Origin: Nematostella vectensis
Lineage: Eukaryota; Cnidaria; Anthozoa; Actiniaria; Edwardsiidae
Reading direction: 5' to 3'
Length of the DNA stretch: 64,000 nt
Assembly: GCF_932526225.1 (NCBI RefSeq)
Contig: NC_064039.1
Coordinates: 9,442,139-9,506,138 of the forward strand
Shown: in pieces, positions 45,693-56,400 of the stretch
Layout: every line of letters starts with the position of its first letter
Numbering within the stretch: position 1 is the first letter of the stretch
Notes under the pieces: generated by a model
The model's database searches: none
What the model was told of the DNA's origin: nothing
Seen by the model: the letters and a program-made list of their open reading frames with translations, nothing else
Position numbers and translations under genes: made by a program

Positions 45693-46413
45693 CTAGGTTA
45701 GCTCTAATACAAGGCGAACAGGCTTGCCCTTAAAGTCCACCCGTCTACCGTAGTTATCCCTTATTCGTATTTGGATACTCGAGACGAACTCAGAGGAAGT
45801 TGCTGCGACACAAACGGGGATGTCGGGTCCATAGACGACTTTCTCGTGCGGTCTCCCGCGGGTTTCTAGGCAAGCGAGAACGTTTGAAGGCTCGCCTAAG
45901 GAGAGGCAATGAGTGCGATCTACGATATCGCAGCAGATGTAGAGGGCCTCTATTTTCGGCAAAGCCACCTTAAGTGGGGGTCCCCCCAAGGGCAGTGCGA
46001 GGCCCCTCTCCCCCAACTGATTATCTTTAGCCTCTAGGCCAAATAGTGCGCAAAGCTCGGCATTGAGGAACGCAACGCCATTGGACATAAACGCGATTTT
46101 CCCGCTGAGGGGATCCAGCTTCGCGGTCAGAATCTTGCTTTCAGCGCGGTTGATCGTTTTCACGATGGACTCGGCCGTGTGGTGCCCGGCTGGCAGAGTA
46201 GCGATGGGCGGGAGGGCGGATATAGTCGTTATCTGATGCTCCCGCTCGAGATTATACCAGCTGTTAAACAGCGAGCACTGCCGGAGCGCCACGAAGCGTG
46301 GGCGCTTTATCGTTCGCTCGAGGTAGAGCGTCTGTTCGCCTTTGGTGAGCACAGTATGTAGGACCACATTGTATTGAACACAGCCCGCCTTCGTGTTTAA
46401 TAGGACTGAGCAT
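45693..46413 (-). CDS. Capsid-associated, jelly-roll-like protein of the Polinton
   Basis: The frame is open from the 5' region to a stop at 45693, about 16 bp before the next minus-strand gene starts. No in-frame ATG exists near the beginning, so the start is uncertain or lost. I give the frame from about 46413. The visible sequence is beta-rich, with the segments RPRFVALRQCSLFNSWYNL, IEALYICCDIVD and IRIRDNYGRRVDFKGKP near the end. The last ends in strand-like LVLEL, as in jelly-roll capsid proteins. From its place in the capsid cluster I infer a penton-like or minor capsid protein. The start region overlaps the divergent gene at 46412. Confidence 0.5.
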
Positions 46414-47539
46414 GGATTGGGAATGCTGGCGGATGCTGAACGAGGAGGCGAAAGAGACGAAAAAGGCGGCAACTGCGGCGGGAGCCTCTATAGCCGAACA
46501 TATCAAACACGCTATAGCCGAACAAATCAAACACGCAAAATCCGGTTTCCCTAGGTCTCTGACCCTCGGGAAAAAGCTACTCTACGCCGTGCCCGCGACC
46601 CCCGTGGAGAGCACGGCCTCAGACATCACCCCACTACTCACGCAGCTAGAGATACACGTGGCTGAGGACAAATCATTCACGACTAGGGTCCGAGACATAT
46701 TCAAAGAGACAGTGATCACTCACAAGTCCGCCTGGCTATCGGAGCCTTCCTATGGGTGCTGGCCACAGCAACTCAACTTTGCGGTCTGGTTCGCAACCGC
46801 CGGATGCGGGGTGTCCCTAACCGACCCCGCTTTCGCCACGCTTCCCTCTGACATCAGGGGATTTCTAAGGTTTCAGGTCTACTTTACCACTCGGAAGATA
46901 CTCTACGAGCTCGGCGTCCCCCCCTGCCTGGCGACAGCCCGTTCACGCAAAAAGGTAACCCCTATAAGAAGGCCGCTTTCGAGCGTCTATGTATAGAGTT
47001 CGGTTTGCCGCGTAAGCCGGACTTCCGATGGAAAGGCGGGCAGCACCACGGGCTAGGCGATGTGTTTGTGTTCTACCCGGGGGAGGGGTATCGCAACGTG
47101 CACGTGATCCGTGGCTACAACACGGCGGCGGACAAGTACCCGAGCCACCTCAATCTGTTTAGCGACGAAGGTGGGACGTACAATAGTGGGAAGCAGGTGG
47201 GTTTCATACGCAACGACGACCACGGGGGCGTGCAATATAGCTGGTTTGCGCCTCCCAAAGGTAAGGGGCTGACAAAAGCAGGGCTAGGAAGACTCGATCG
47301 CTCGGTCGAGGCGTTCGTCTACACAGTGCTTGGCGCGCAGGTGAACGTCCGTTCCTCTATCGCGGGGGCCGGTGGGCCGGCCATGGAGGCGCAGGCGGAG
47401 TTCACGAAGCTGCTTTGAAGACGCGATCATAGAAAACGACATCACTCAAAGCGTGTTAAGGTACCAGTTAGCCGTGCAGGAGGCCAATGTGAGACTGAGT
47501 CTTGCGGTCGCGGCCGCGGCGTATTACTTGTTCCGATGA
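46412..47539 (+). pseudogene. Conserved Polinton protein of unknown function, two frameshifts
   Basis: Coding similarity in style and composition continues through three frames: 46412 to about 46920, about 46920-47418 and about 47418-47539. This implies at least two frameshifts. The first segment has a helical, charged N-terminus and a WFATAGCGVSL motif. The second has WKGGQHHGLGDVFVFY and WFAPPKGKGLTKAGLGRL. The third has a helical end, ITQSVLRYQLAVQEAN, and stops at 47539. The protein would be about 375 residues. I know it only as a recurrent Polinton-family gene. The start overlaps the divergent capsid-associated gene, and the end overlaps the next minus-strand gene by about 16 bp. Confidence 0.6.
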
Positions 47540-48454
47540 TTGCTTTGCATTCGACGAACCAAGAACGTAGCTACGCCTAGAATGAGCAGCCACGCATTTT
47601 CGCCAAGGAATTTCACCGCTTCTCCTGCAGCCTTAAACACGAAGTTCGCGATGCTGCCTACTAGCCCAGGGAGAAGCTCGCCTAGCTTTTTCCCGATAGC
47701 CTTAAGCCCGTTACCGACCCCTCTAGCCACGGAGAGGAGCGACTTGCCGAGCGACCTCACAATGACCGCGATCGTCGTCGCTACGGCCAACCCGATAGCG
47801 GTGACGGTAAGAAGTACATTTTAAAGATGGCTTTGATGCGCTCTCTGAGCGGCTTTTGGTTCTCGAGCTCTCGGTTTTCGCGTTCTAGTTCGTCAATCTA
47901 GGATAGCCTTTCCTCGTTGCGCTCACGGGCCTCTTGGCGGCGACTCTCTGACGTGTTGTGGTCGTCGATGGTCTCCCTGTCTGTGGTTACCACCCCTTGC
48001 AGCTCTTGGACTCGTTTTGTGTTCTCCTGGATGACCGTGTCTATCTCTGCCGTAGACCCCATCGCCAGCTTGAAGCCTTTCAGCTTCGCAACGTCCTGTA
48101 GAACGCCCCCGTTCTCATTGAACAGCTGTCTTGGTATAGTCCAACCTCCTTTGCCGAGGTTGCGAAGCTGTATTAGCGTTTTTTCCCTGTGTTTTGACTG
48201 GAACCGTAGATTCTCGTTAAGGTATGGTATTTCCCCCTGAGGGACTGGAGACCGAGTCTCGTCGCTGCACCCTCTGTGGTGAACGAGGTTTTAGCGGTCG
48301 TTTGCGTCCGGGCCCCCGGCGATGACGTGCTCGTCATTGGGATCGACTCCCCATCGTCGGGGTCAAACGGGATAAGGGGCGTCGTCTCGTCGTCCCTGTC
48401 TTCGGCGAACGCACCCGGCAAGGTATCGTCAATGTCAACGTCAACATCATCCAT
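47524..48454 (-). pseudogene. Polinton coiled-coil/membrane protein, broken
   Basis: The gene starts at ATG 48454 with an acidic segment (MDDVDVDIDDTLPGAF). It shifts frame near 48230 and continues as a charged coiled-coil region. It meets an in-frame TAG near 47896, shifts again near 47815 and ends in a hydrophobic C-terminus with GKKLGELLPGLVGSIANF and AWLLILGVATFLV. The intact form would be about 310 residues with a membrane anchor. The C-terminal hydrophobic module is one I associate with Polinton-like elements. No enzymatic motif is visible. The promoter is presumably shared with the divergent major-capsid-like gene 79 bp away. Confidence 0.6.
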
Positions 48455-48532
48455 GATGCGTAAATCATGCTACGCTATATTAGACATGTCTAACAATCCG
48501 CACCATAGTCACGTGACTTCGGACTACTAGGA

Positions 48533-49687
48533 ATGTCAGTCAGCGATAAACATGACCCCCAACGAACACCCAGAACTCCACTGGGGATGAAAGCCGAGAG
48601 AACTGTTCACCGGGTCACTCTCAACCCGTCGACACGGCTTCCCCCGGCGAGACGCTATATTTGGCGGTCCCAAAGCTATTGGAAGGCGTCACGCTTGTGC
48701 CTGGCTCCTTGAGGGTCGGTTTCGACCGAAATCTCGTGAGCCGCCTGAAAATCACGTTTGCCTGAGAAACGCTCCAGGACACCAACCTCTACGATGTCTT
48801 CAAGACGTATGAGGAGCTTTACCTGTCCAAGGTCGAGAGAGAGGACCGCCTGGAGCAGGGCATATAGTCAGAAAACATGCGCAAGCTTCGCTCCAAGGCT
48901 GGCGGTAAAGCGACTAGTAACGCCAAGGAGAACGCTCTAAACGCCGCCCACGGGGCGAAGTACACCATCCCGCTAGGGCGCTCTCCGAGGCGCTGCTCTT
49001 GCTGCGAGGCTCGCAACAGTTGATCAGGTAGTCGTCGGAAGCGATGCTACCAAATTATCCTACGGCATCAAAAATCTAGAGCTGGAATACGAAAGCCTGA
49101 GGGACGACAACCTCGCCCGGTCTGCAGCCGCCGCCTACCAAAAAGGCACAACGTTCTTCTACGATCAAGTGAACCTCCACAAGACCTTCGTGATTAGCAA
49201 AGGGACGGACAGCATAATCAACGAGAGTGTCAACCTGCCGCGAAGGTCTATGAGTGGTCTGTTGCTCCTCTTTGTGATGCCATACACGGCAGGGGCTCGC
49301 GACTCTGTGAAGTTCGTGTACCCCGACATCAAGAGCGTTTGCGTTACAATCGACGGCATGCCAAACAAGGTCTTCAGCCAGGGACTACGCCCCACGGATT
49401 TCTGGAGGGAGGCGAAAAGGCGGTTCGTCAGTGGCAGCGGAGCGCCTAGTGTCAGCCCCGAGTCGTTCTATGGCGATAACAAGTTTGCTCTGTGGATCGA
49501 CCTTCGAACGACGGACGACAATGCTATCCATGGGGGCGGTCTCCGATTGGTCAACACCCCCGACGGTGTGCATCTCGAGATGAAACGCACGGCAAGCGGC
49601 ACGGGTACCGTAAACTGTCACGTGTTTGTGGTGGCCGACGCCCAAATGAACCTTATGAACGGACAGCTAGAGTCCGTACAATACTGA
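48533..49687 (+). pseudogene. Major-capsid-like protein, 5' part broken
   Basis: The start ATG is probably at 48533. The first 600 bp contain frameshifts and several stops (for example near 48760 and 48866), while the segment from about 49025 to 49687 is a clean frame. It includes TFVISKGTDSIINESVNL, RRSMSGLLLLFVMPYTAGA and a terminal AQMNLMNGQLESVQY. These belong to a protein I recognise as the double-jelly-roll major capsid candidate of this element type. The full length would be about 385 residues. It lies directly upstream of the packaging ATPase, the usual morphogenesis pairing. Confidence 0.68.
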
Positions 49688-49692
49688 GTAGT

Positions 49693-50304
49693 ATGGACAG
49701 TATGGACCCGAAAAACATCCCATTTAACGCTCTCATCGTGGGCCCGACGTCATGCGGGAAGACCCGATTCATAGTGGACCGGCTGCGCGGCCCTTTCCGG
49801 GGCACGTTTGGCTACATCGTACTCGTGTGCCCTACCTTTGTCTACAACAAAACATACGACGGCTTTGGCGGGGGCGACGATCGTCTGTTTGTCGTCACAC
49901 CTGAGGCGGGTCAGATCGACATACCGCTGAGGTTTTTCTCCGCTGTCTTCGAAGGCACTAATACGCTAATCATACTCGACGACTGTGCGGCCTCAAAAGA
50001 CGTAAAAAAGCGCTCTGACCAGCTCGTCAACTTGGCGTTCAGCGCGCGCCACGTGGGTTTCAGCGTGTGGGTGATCACGCAGCAGCTCACCAGCATCACG
50101 AAGCCGTTCCGTGAGAACATCGCGGCCTTGGTGGTCTTCTATACCCCGAGCAAGGCGGACATGAAAACTATCCTGCATGACTACGGCGCGGAGCTCTCAG
50201 AAGGGAAGATGAAGGAGTACATGAAGGCCCTCAAGACGAAAAAGTTCTCGAAGTTAGAGTTTCGCTTCCGTCATCCTTATACCATCGCCCTAGTTGAACA
50301 ATAA
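49693..50304 (+). CDS. FtsK/HerA A32-like genome-packaging ATPase, intact
   Basis: An open frame of 203 codons starts 5 bp after the capsid-like stop. Walker A is GPTSCGKT at residues 17-24. Walker B is LIILDDC near residue 95, and a VWVITQQLTSI motif follows in the sensor position. This layout is that of the short packaging ATPases of Polintons, virophages and poxvirus A32, which pump DNA into preformed capsids. An upstream in-frame extension exists, but the MDSMDPKN start fits the compact spacing. It is one of the few undamaged genes here, possibly by chance or because the element is young. Confidence 0.85.
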   Translation: MDSMDPKNIPFNALIVGPTSCGKTRFIVDRLRGPFRGTFGYIVLVCPTFVYNKTYDGFGGGDDRLFVVTPEAGQIDIPLRFFSAVFEGTNTLIILDDCAASKDVKKRSDQLVNLAFSARHVGFSVWVITQQLTSITKPFRENIAALVVFYTPSKADMKTILHDYGAELSEGKMKEYMKALKTKKFSKLEFRFRHPYTIALVEQ

Positions 50305-50363
50305 GCGCTGTAAGTCACCGCCTACGAAAACACATTGATCACACTTGACAGCACACGTGTACC

Positions 50364-50897
50364 ATGATGAGCGAAGAATGCTTTGAGAGTCTTCTTGAGG
50401 GGTGCGCCGCAGATATCGAGTCGTTGGACTGCTCGACGCAGCCAGCGAACTGAGACGCTAGAGAGAAACTCGCGATTCTCGTAGCCTCGGGGAAGTCGAG
50501 AGAGATGGTGGGCAAGGCCCTGACTCACGACGACGTCAAACGCATGAGCGCCGAGGGGGTGAAGAAGTACGAGAAGCGATACGAGACCGCTCTAGCCAGC
50601 CGGGCTACAGATGCCCTGGCAGACAGCTTCCTGAAGCTTACGGCCAAGCTAGTAAGCATGACGCTGCCGATAGAAAGTGTGGTCGATCTTCACAATGACC
50701 TCGTGTCAGACTACATCTTCAACAACGAGCTCCGCACATTGTGCGGAAGCCTGTCTCTACGCTGCGGTCGTTTGATGGCTTTAGCCGTCGGGGCGCTACA
50801 CGTAGCACGTCATGTGAACACCAACGGAGCTAGTACGCACGAGGTAGCAGTCGCGGACTCACCAGATGGCGAGTCTGCCACGACGACCTCAGAGTAG
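50364..50897 (+). pseudogene. Small conserved Polinton protein, frameshifted N-terminus
   Basis: The likely start is ATG 50364. The frame breaks near 50450 and resumes through MVGKALTHDDVKRMSAEGV at 50505 to a stop at 50897. The intact product would be about 175 residues, mostly helical, with a DDVKRMSAEGVKKYEKRYE segment and a variable Ser/Thr-rich C-terminus. I recognise it only as a recurring small gene next to the packaging ATPase in such elements. Function is unknown. Confidence 0.55.
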
Positions 50898-50950
50898 ACG
50901 CTCATTTGAAAGCTTGCTGCTTTTTTAGCAGCCAAACGGTTGCATCACGA

Positions 50951-51474
50951 ATGGAGGAACCTCAAGGAAGTACTAGTGCTCAGCACCTCGCGGAGTCTGA
51001 CGAACAAGCTGCGGAACAAACTGCTCATGAACCTGCACGTGAGAAGGTGGAGAGAATCACGAGCCCCGAGCCACCCGCGACCCGACCTAAACACCCTGGA
51101 CGAGTCGAAGCTGGAAGGCGCTTGGCAGAGTGGAACCGACTTAACAGAGCGAAGAAGAAAGCTGTGCAACACGTTGAGTCGCCGGTCGCTAGCGAGTCGC
51201 AGGGACGCGAGGGCCATGACGAACACACACACCAGTCCCGGAAAGCAACTCTGCTTGGTCGGCTAGCTTGGTTATCGAGGTCGCTGGTCTTCTAGTGTCA
51301 TTGATCGGCCTCTACACACGTAGGCGGGAGCTAGCTGCCGCGTTCACCCGTACACCCACAGCTACCGAAGGTACCGACGACGTGACCCCGCCCGCAAATG
51401 CACAGCAACCACCGCTTGCCGTTCCGGCGAGCCGACCCGGACAGTGCAAATCTCGACTGTTAGCCATGGAGTAA
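50951..51474 (+). pseudogene. Polinton membrane-anchored protein, one frameshift
   Basis: From ATG 50951 the product is Glu/Ala/Pro-rich, then has GRVEAGRRLAEWNRLNRAKK, a phrase typical of a small Polinton protein. Near 51270 the frame shifts into one with a hydrophobic segment (VAGLLVSLIGLY) followed by RRREL and a Pro/Thr-rich end. A soluble N-terminus, a basic patch and a single C-terminal membrane helix are inferred. The function is unknown. Confidence 0.5.
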
Positions 51475-51519
51475 GCAGACATTTAAACACAAGAGCCCCA
51501 CCCATATCCGTATATCGCA

Positions 51520-51734
51520 ATGTCGACGACACAGCAAAGCAAGATTACAAAGACCATCACCGACGCCGCAGTCATAACCGGCCTCGTCGCCGGTATTGGC
51601 TGGGTTGGGTCCGAGAAGACTTCAACAAAGACCCCTCCGCGAACGCCATGAACTACGCAAAAATGACTGCCGCTGTTACGGGTGCTGTCGCTTTGAAGGG
51701 TTACCTTGAGGACCAGAAGATCCTGCCCATGTAG
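51520..51734 (+). pseudogene. Small two-helix membrane protein of the Polinton, frameshifted
   Basis: The start MSTTQQSKITKTITDAAVI leads into GLVAGIGWVG, and the frame then shifts near 51615 to one reading AMNYAKMTAAVTGAVALKGY and ending at 51734. The intact protein would be about 70 residues with two hydrophobic helices, like small membrane proteins of dsDNA viruses. Nothing more specific can be said. Confidence 0.5.
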
Positions 51735-51792
51735 TCTTGTGTAGGCCACGTATTAGACTCGTGTTCACGTACACAGCATCACACACTACTCG

Positions 51793-52464
51793 ATGGCCTC
51801 CATCGCAATTTTGGTTGGTGGCGTCGTCCTAAACGCGACTGCATTCGTTGGTGGCAACTACCTCGCAAAGTTCCTGTCGAACGATGAGAGCCCTGCCTTA
51901 GCTGAGAAGGAGAGGCACGACAAGGCCCTCGAGAAATAACAAAGTCGAGAGAGAGAGGCCCTCGCAAAGTAAAACTTCACCGACACTGACTACGCGCTTA
52001 AGCTCTACAACCAGACCCGACCAAAACAATCCCTGGAGTCGATGCGGGCTCCTGAGCTGTCCGACTACTACATCCCCAGCAAAACTCAGAAAAACGCCGA
52101 GTTGGCGTACATTTGCGCCGGCGCTCTCGCCATCGGCTACACAGCTATAGCCGCTTGTTGTGATCTAGATCTAGGCGGCCATTTTCCACACTGCGCGTAT
52201 ACGTATAAGTATAAGATGATTGCAGACCGGTTGTGGAGTGCTATGCACGAGGTAGCAGCCGCTGCTAAGCGAGTGACACCGAAGGTGCCGTCGATGGGTG
52301 GATTATGTAGCTTTGGTGACATTGCTAACCGAAGCCTCGAGTTGTGGCGCGCAGACAGCGAGTGCGTTAAGAGATTCGTCAATGTCGTTCTCGAGGGCCT
52401 ACCGACCTCAGAAAGACCGCCTCGGCACTACCCGAGCAGACAGCAACCGCCTGTTGGAGACTGA
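51793..52464 (+). pseudogene. Polinton membrane protein with two in-frame stops
   Basis: One reading frame runs from ATG 51793 (MASIAILVGGVVLNATAFVG) through stops near 51937 and 51970 to 52464. It contains an N-terminal hydrophobic segment, a charged middle and a second hydrophobic segment, ICAGALAIGYTAIA, near 52115-52155. The genuine C-terminus may be at about 52165, because later residues look non-conserved and overlap the integrase upstream region. Function is unknown. Confidence 0.45.
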
Positions 52465-52495
52465 TACACCTGTTGCAATACATTGCCGACACGTA

Positions 52496-53429
52496 ATGGC
52501 GGCGAAGTGGATGTCCGACAAAGAACTCGATGCGTTCCTTCGTTCTATATACTACGCCAGAGGTGGCTTCCAGGGAGTGACCGTTCTGCATGCCAAACTT
52601 CCCAAGGGATTAGCCTCCATAGATCGAGTGCGCAAGTGGGTAAGCTCGCAGCCCGTCGGGGGCTACACACAGACACCCCCTCCTTCGACTACATACGCCC
52701 ATTTCTCGGAGCAGACACCGAACCGTATCCACCAGTTGGGCCAACTATTCTTGCCAACCGACCGCGGGTACAAGTATGCCCTGACTGTCGTTGATGTTGC
52801 TTTACGATATAAAGCCGCCCGCCCACTGAAGACCAAGAACGCGGCCGTTGTCTCCCGCGAACTCGCTGAAATCTATGCAGAGGGACCTCTCACATGGCCT
52901 AAAGTCCTCATGGCTGATGACGGCACGGAGTTCAAGGGTGCTACCACAAAGCTCCTAACAGACCACGGGATGGAGGTCCGACGGGCTGAGCCAGGGCACC
53001 ACAGTAGCCAAAGCTTTCGCCGAGTCTTTCCATCGCTGGCTGGCACAGCGCCTATTTTGTGCGCAGTACTCGAAGGAGCTTGCATCCGGCGAAACAAACC
53101 GCAACTGGGTTACTGCTTTGCCAATCGTCATCTCGGACGTAAACGCAACGAAGACTCGCATGACGCCATAAAGCTGAGGCGCGTGCCTCTCAAAGCCGAA
53201 AAGCCCCCCCCCCCCCCTAGAGGTCCCCTTAGAGGTCGGAACGGAGGTGTACATCGCCGTAAACGAGGAAGACCTCCAGGACAAGGGCCGACGGCGAGCG
53301 ACGGACCCGTGGTGGACAAGCAAGGCATACCCAATACTAAAGAGGGTTATGGAGCCCGGACAGCCGGTGTTGTATTACACGGCGTACTCTAAGCACGGCT
53401 TCACGCGTTTGCAGTTGCGTGTTGCGTGA
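52496..53429 (+). pseudogene. Polinton integrase (rve family), frameshifted
   Basis: The frame from ATG 52496 contains the first catalytic Asp in TVVDVALRY and the second in LMADDGTEFKG. Near 53000 the frame shifts, and the catalytic Glu appears in AFAESFHRWLAQRLF. A stop follows near 53165 and a further frame change carries the C-terminal domain from about 53206 to 53429 (ATDPWWTSKAYPILKRV). The D,D(35)E triad is thus present but split. The enzyme class inserts Polinton DNA and generates 6-bp target duplications, which agrees with the flanks. The gene ends one base before the opposite-strand polymerase-helicase gene ends. A poly(C) tract at 53207-53217 sits at the third break. Confidence 0.85.
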
Positions 53430-56400
53430 TCAGCGCTTGTGCCTTCTATTGCAGCTAAGGCACGTGAGTCTGACATTCCACTTGTAGTGACCCTGACTGT
53501 CGTCTAGCCGGTCGATACTGAAGCATTGTAGATGGCTCTTGGTCAATCCCTGAAACAGAAGCTGAGTGCCACAGACCGTGCACTTCTTTTCCTCGTCAGC
53601 AATCACGCCGAGTACGTGGTCTACCGTTAGAACGTGGTGCGATCCCGTGTACTTTGTGCGACCCTTTTGCCTGTCGCGCTATAATGAGCTCTTCACTGGG
53701 CGTAGCCTGCAGTTCTGTGGGAACCAAGGCACCGGGGGCATTATCGGGGGGAGTTACGCGGACTATCTGGTCGGCGTGCCGCACGCGGGAGATGCCGGTG
53801 TATACAGCATTCGTGATCCAGCCCTCTAAGCTGTGGTCTATGATAAACAGACGTCTTGAAGTCTGGATAGTCTTGCCCTGCACCCGATGGATGGTTCCCC
53901 AGCCCGCGTATTTCCACTCGAGGGGAAGCCCGTTAAGGACCGCGTCGAAAGGAACCTCGACTACCGTGCCTTTGTACGCGTCGACCTTCTCACCCCTTTT
54001 GCCTGGCACGGGCACTGGCCGCCCTTGCTTGCGGATGGTTGCTAGCAATCGGGGGTAGTTTTTCCTGTGGTGCTCTATCAATCGCTGCTGAACAAGAGCC
54101 CCCATCTTGTTGGTCGGGCACACCAACATATCGTTTGGGTGGGCCTGCTCGATCGCCGCGTCGAACGCTACCCCATCCCACTCCTCTCGAAACATCTCAA
54201 GCTGTTTGGAATCTGACCGACACCAAATCCGGTCCTTTATGTCGTGGAGCCTGGAGGAGGGCAGGCCGTCGCATGTACTGTACGGCCTTTCGCAGTCTTC
54301 ACACAGGAAGCGGTAGTCGGACTCGAACCAGCGGATGTTCCCTTGTGCCCACTCCTCGAGCATATCGTGAGGCCCCTCTTTATCTCCCCAGGGTAGAACC
54401 TGCCCATAGTCGCCACAACACACTACCTGAAACGGCCATGTGGCGAGATACTCTAGGATGGCGCGTAGCACTTTAGTCTGTATCTTACAGCACTCGTCAA
54501 TGATGATTACTTCTGCAAGACGGTCGAGTTTGTTCCCCCAGCTCGGAAGGTCTCCACTCCTCTATCGGCTTTTCCGCTGGTATGCAGAGGTAATGGTGGT
54601 AGGTTTGAGCCTTCACTGCGAGGCGCGGGTTATTGCGATGGTCGTGGGCGAGGTCGTTCTCGGGAGTGAGCACCACAACGTTGCGGCCGCGGAACATGCT
54701 CACCGCCCACTCGGTCTTCCCCGAACCTCCTTGACCGGCTAGATACATCTTTGCAGAGGTTGCGGCCACTAGATCGCACGGCAGACTTGGCGCAGTGCTT
54801 GGCTCTTTGGCCAAGCTCCCAGACTTCTTCGGATCCCAAGCCGCTTCGGGTCGCCACTCGTACCCAGGCTTCTTGTGGGGCCACTCTCAATACCTCGGAT
54901 TTTGCTCCACGAGCTTTACGCCACTGGGCACCGCCTTTGCGTATATGGCATCTGTGCACACCCGGAGGACGTCTTCGCGAGGAATCCGCCTCAACATGCG
55001 TCGCAACGCTATGTTTGTGTACGCCAAGACGAAGGCCCTGATATGGTACCATTGTGAGCGTCGGACACCGTCTTTGTATTAGATCAGATGAGCCCCGTCG
55101 GCATGCTCGAAGTTAAGTAAGTGGTCGGTTTGTCAGATACGCGGCTTCTTCACGGTCACGAACTACGATCGAGAACTCGTCGCCACGGCGAGCGCACTTG
55201 TCTACGAAACGGACAGCGAGATCTCGACTCTCAGGATACCCCTTCGCTACTCGCGCTAGAGTGGGGGAACCTGATGGAGTCCTTCTTTCCGATGCTATAC
55301 AATACCTCCCTCGCCGTGGCCAAGACGAGGTCACCCGAGTCTAACAGGTCCTTGAGCTCTGGCGTGGTGATCCAGCCTCGTTTTGTTCCAAGTGCTGCCC
55401 TACCCTCCCGGAAGTGTAGGGGTGGCAGGCCTCAGAGAACTCCCACTCGGTCAGCTGAATGACCCCGGTTAGTTGAAGAACCTCGCTCAATGGCCGTCCC
55501 ACAACATCCGCGATACGATACACGTGCGTAGGGAAGCCGTATTTCCGTACCACATCAATGGCGTCCGAGGCGCCGCCGAAGTCACTGTCCTCGCATCCTA
55601 GGTACACCGCACGCATGTCGATGTGCGCATGAGGCTGCGCCCCTAAGTTTTCCTTGCTATTCCACACTTTGGACTCAACCTGCGCCGCTTGCCAGACGTC
55701 CCTGTATTTAAGAGGCGTTGGCCTGATGTTCTCTCTTTGGGTCCACTTCTTGAACCGATACCCTGTCGCCCTCCCCCCCCCCCCCCCCCACCATGCTGTG
55801 CGTAGCCTCCAGGTACTCTTCCCAAGCGGGATGATCTCCCGGAAGCTCCTGGGGGACGTGACCGGTCTCATCTGTAAAGGCTCTGTAAATCTCGACGCTA
55901 TCTCCCCCCGATCGGTATAGCTTCCCCTCGTGCGTGACTATAACGCGCCCGCATAGCCAGATCCTCGTGCTTCTTGGGATCGCCCTGTTTGTAAAGCGAA
56001 TGAGCACCTCTCGCACTTTTGCCTCGCGCGTTTTCGCGGCGGCACTGGTTAAAGCCTTCTCCTGACGTAGCGAACGAAGCTCGTCCTCAGCCTCGAGGTG
56101 TAGGCCGTGGACGCTCGTGATTGCAGGTGGTTCAGTCGGAAGCCCCGCATAGGCGTGGTTATTGTGACATGGGATGTGGATTTGTGTGTACCCTCTCTTG
56201 TATCTCCCGGAATCCCAGAGAGTGTTACCAAGGGCATCGATAGCCACTAGCTTGATCTCCAGCTTTCTCTCCAGGCGAAAGAGATCCTCCTTTGTGCAGC
56301 CCGTAGTCGCTAATTTCTCGTCGAGGGTTTCGAGAACCTTGGCTCGTTTCTTTGTCATCCCTAAAGAACGCGCTGTGTACCGATTCCTCAGGTAGTCGGC

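Noticed and set aside
46412-47418. Two separate intact Polinton genes
   Set aside because: The two frames join naturally as one broken gene. The first loses sense exactly where the second gains it, near 46920.
54751-55057. Several overlapping plus-strand open frames
   Set aside because: They are antisense to the polymerase-helicase region and have no recognisable motif. High GC lengthens chance frames here.
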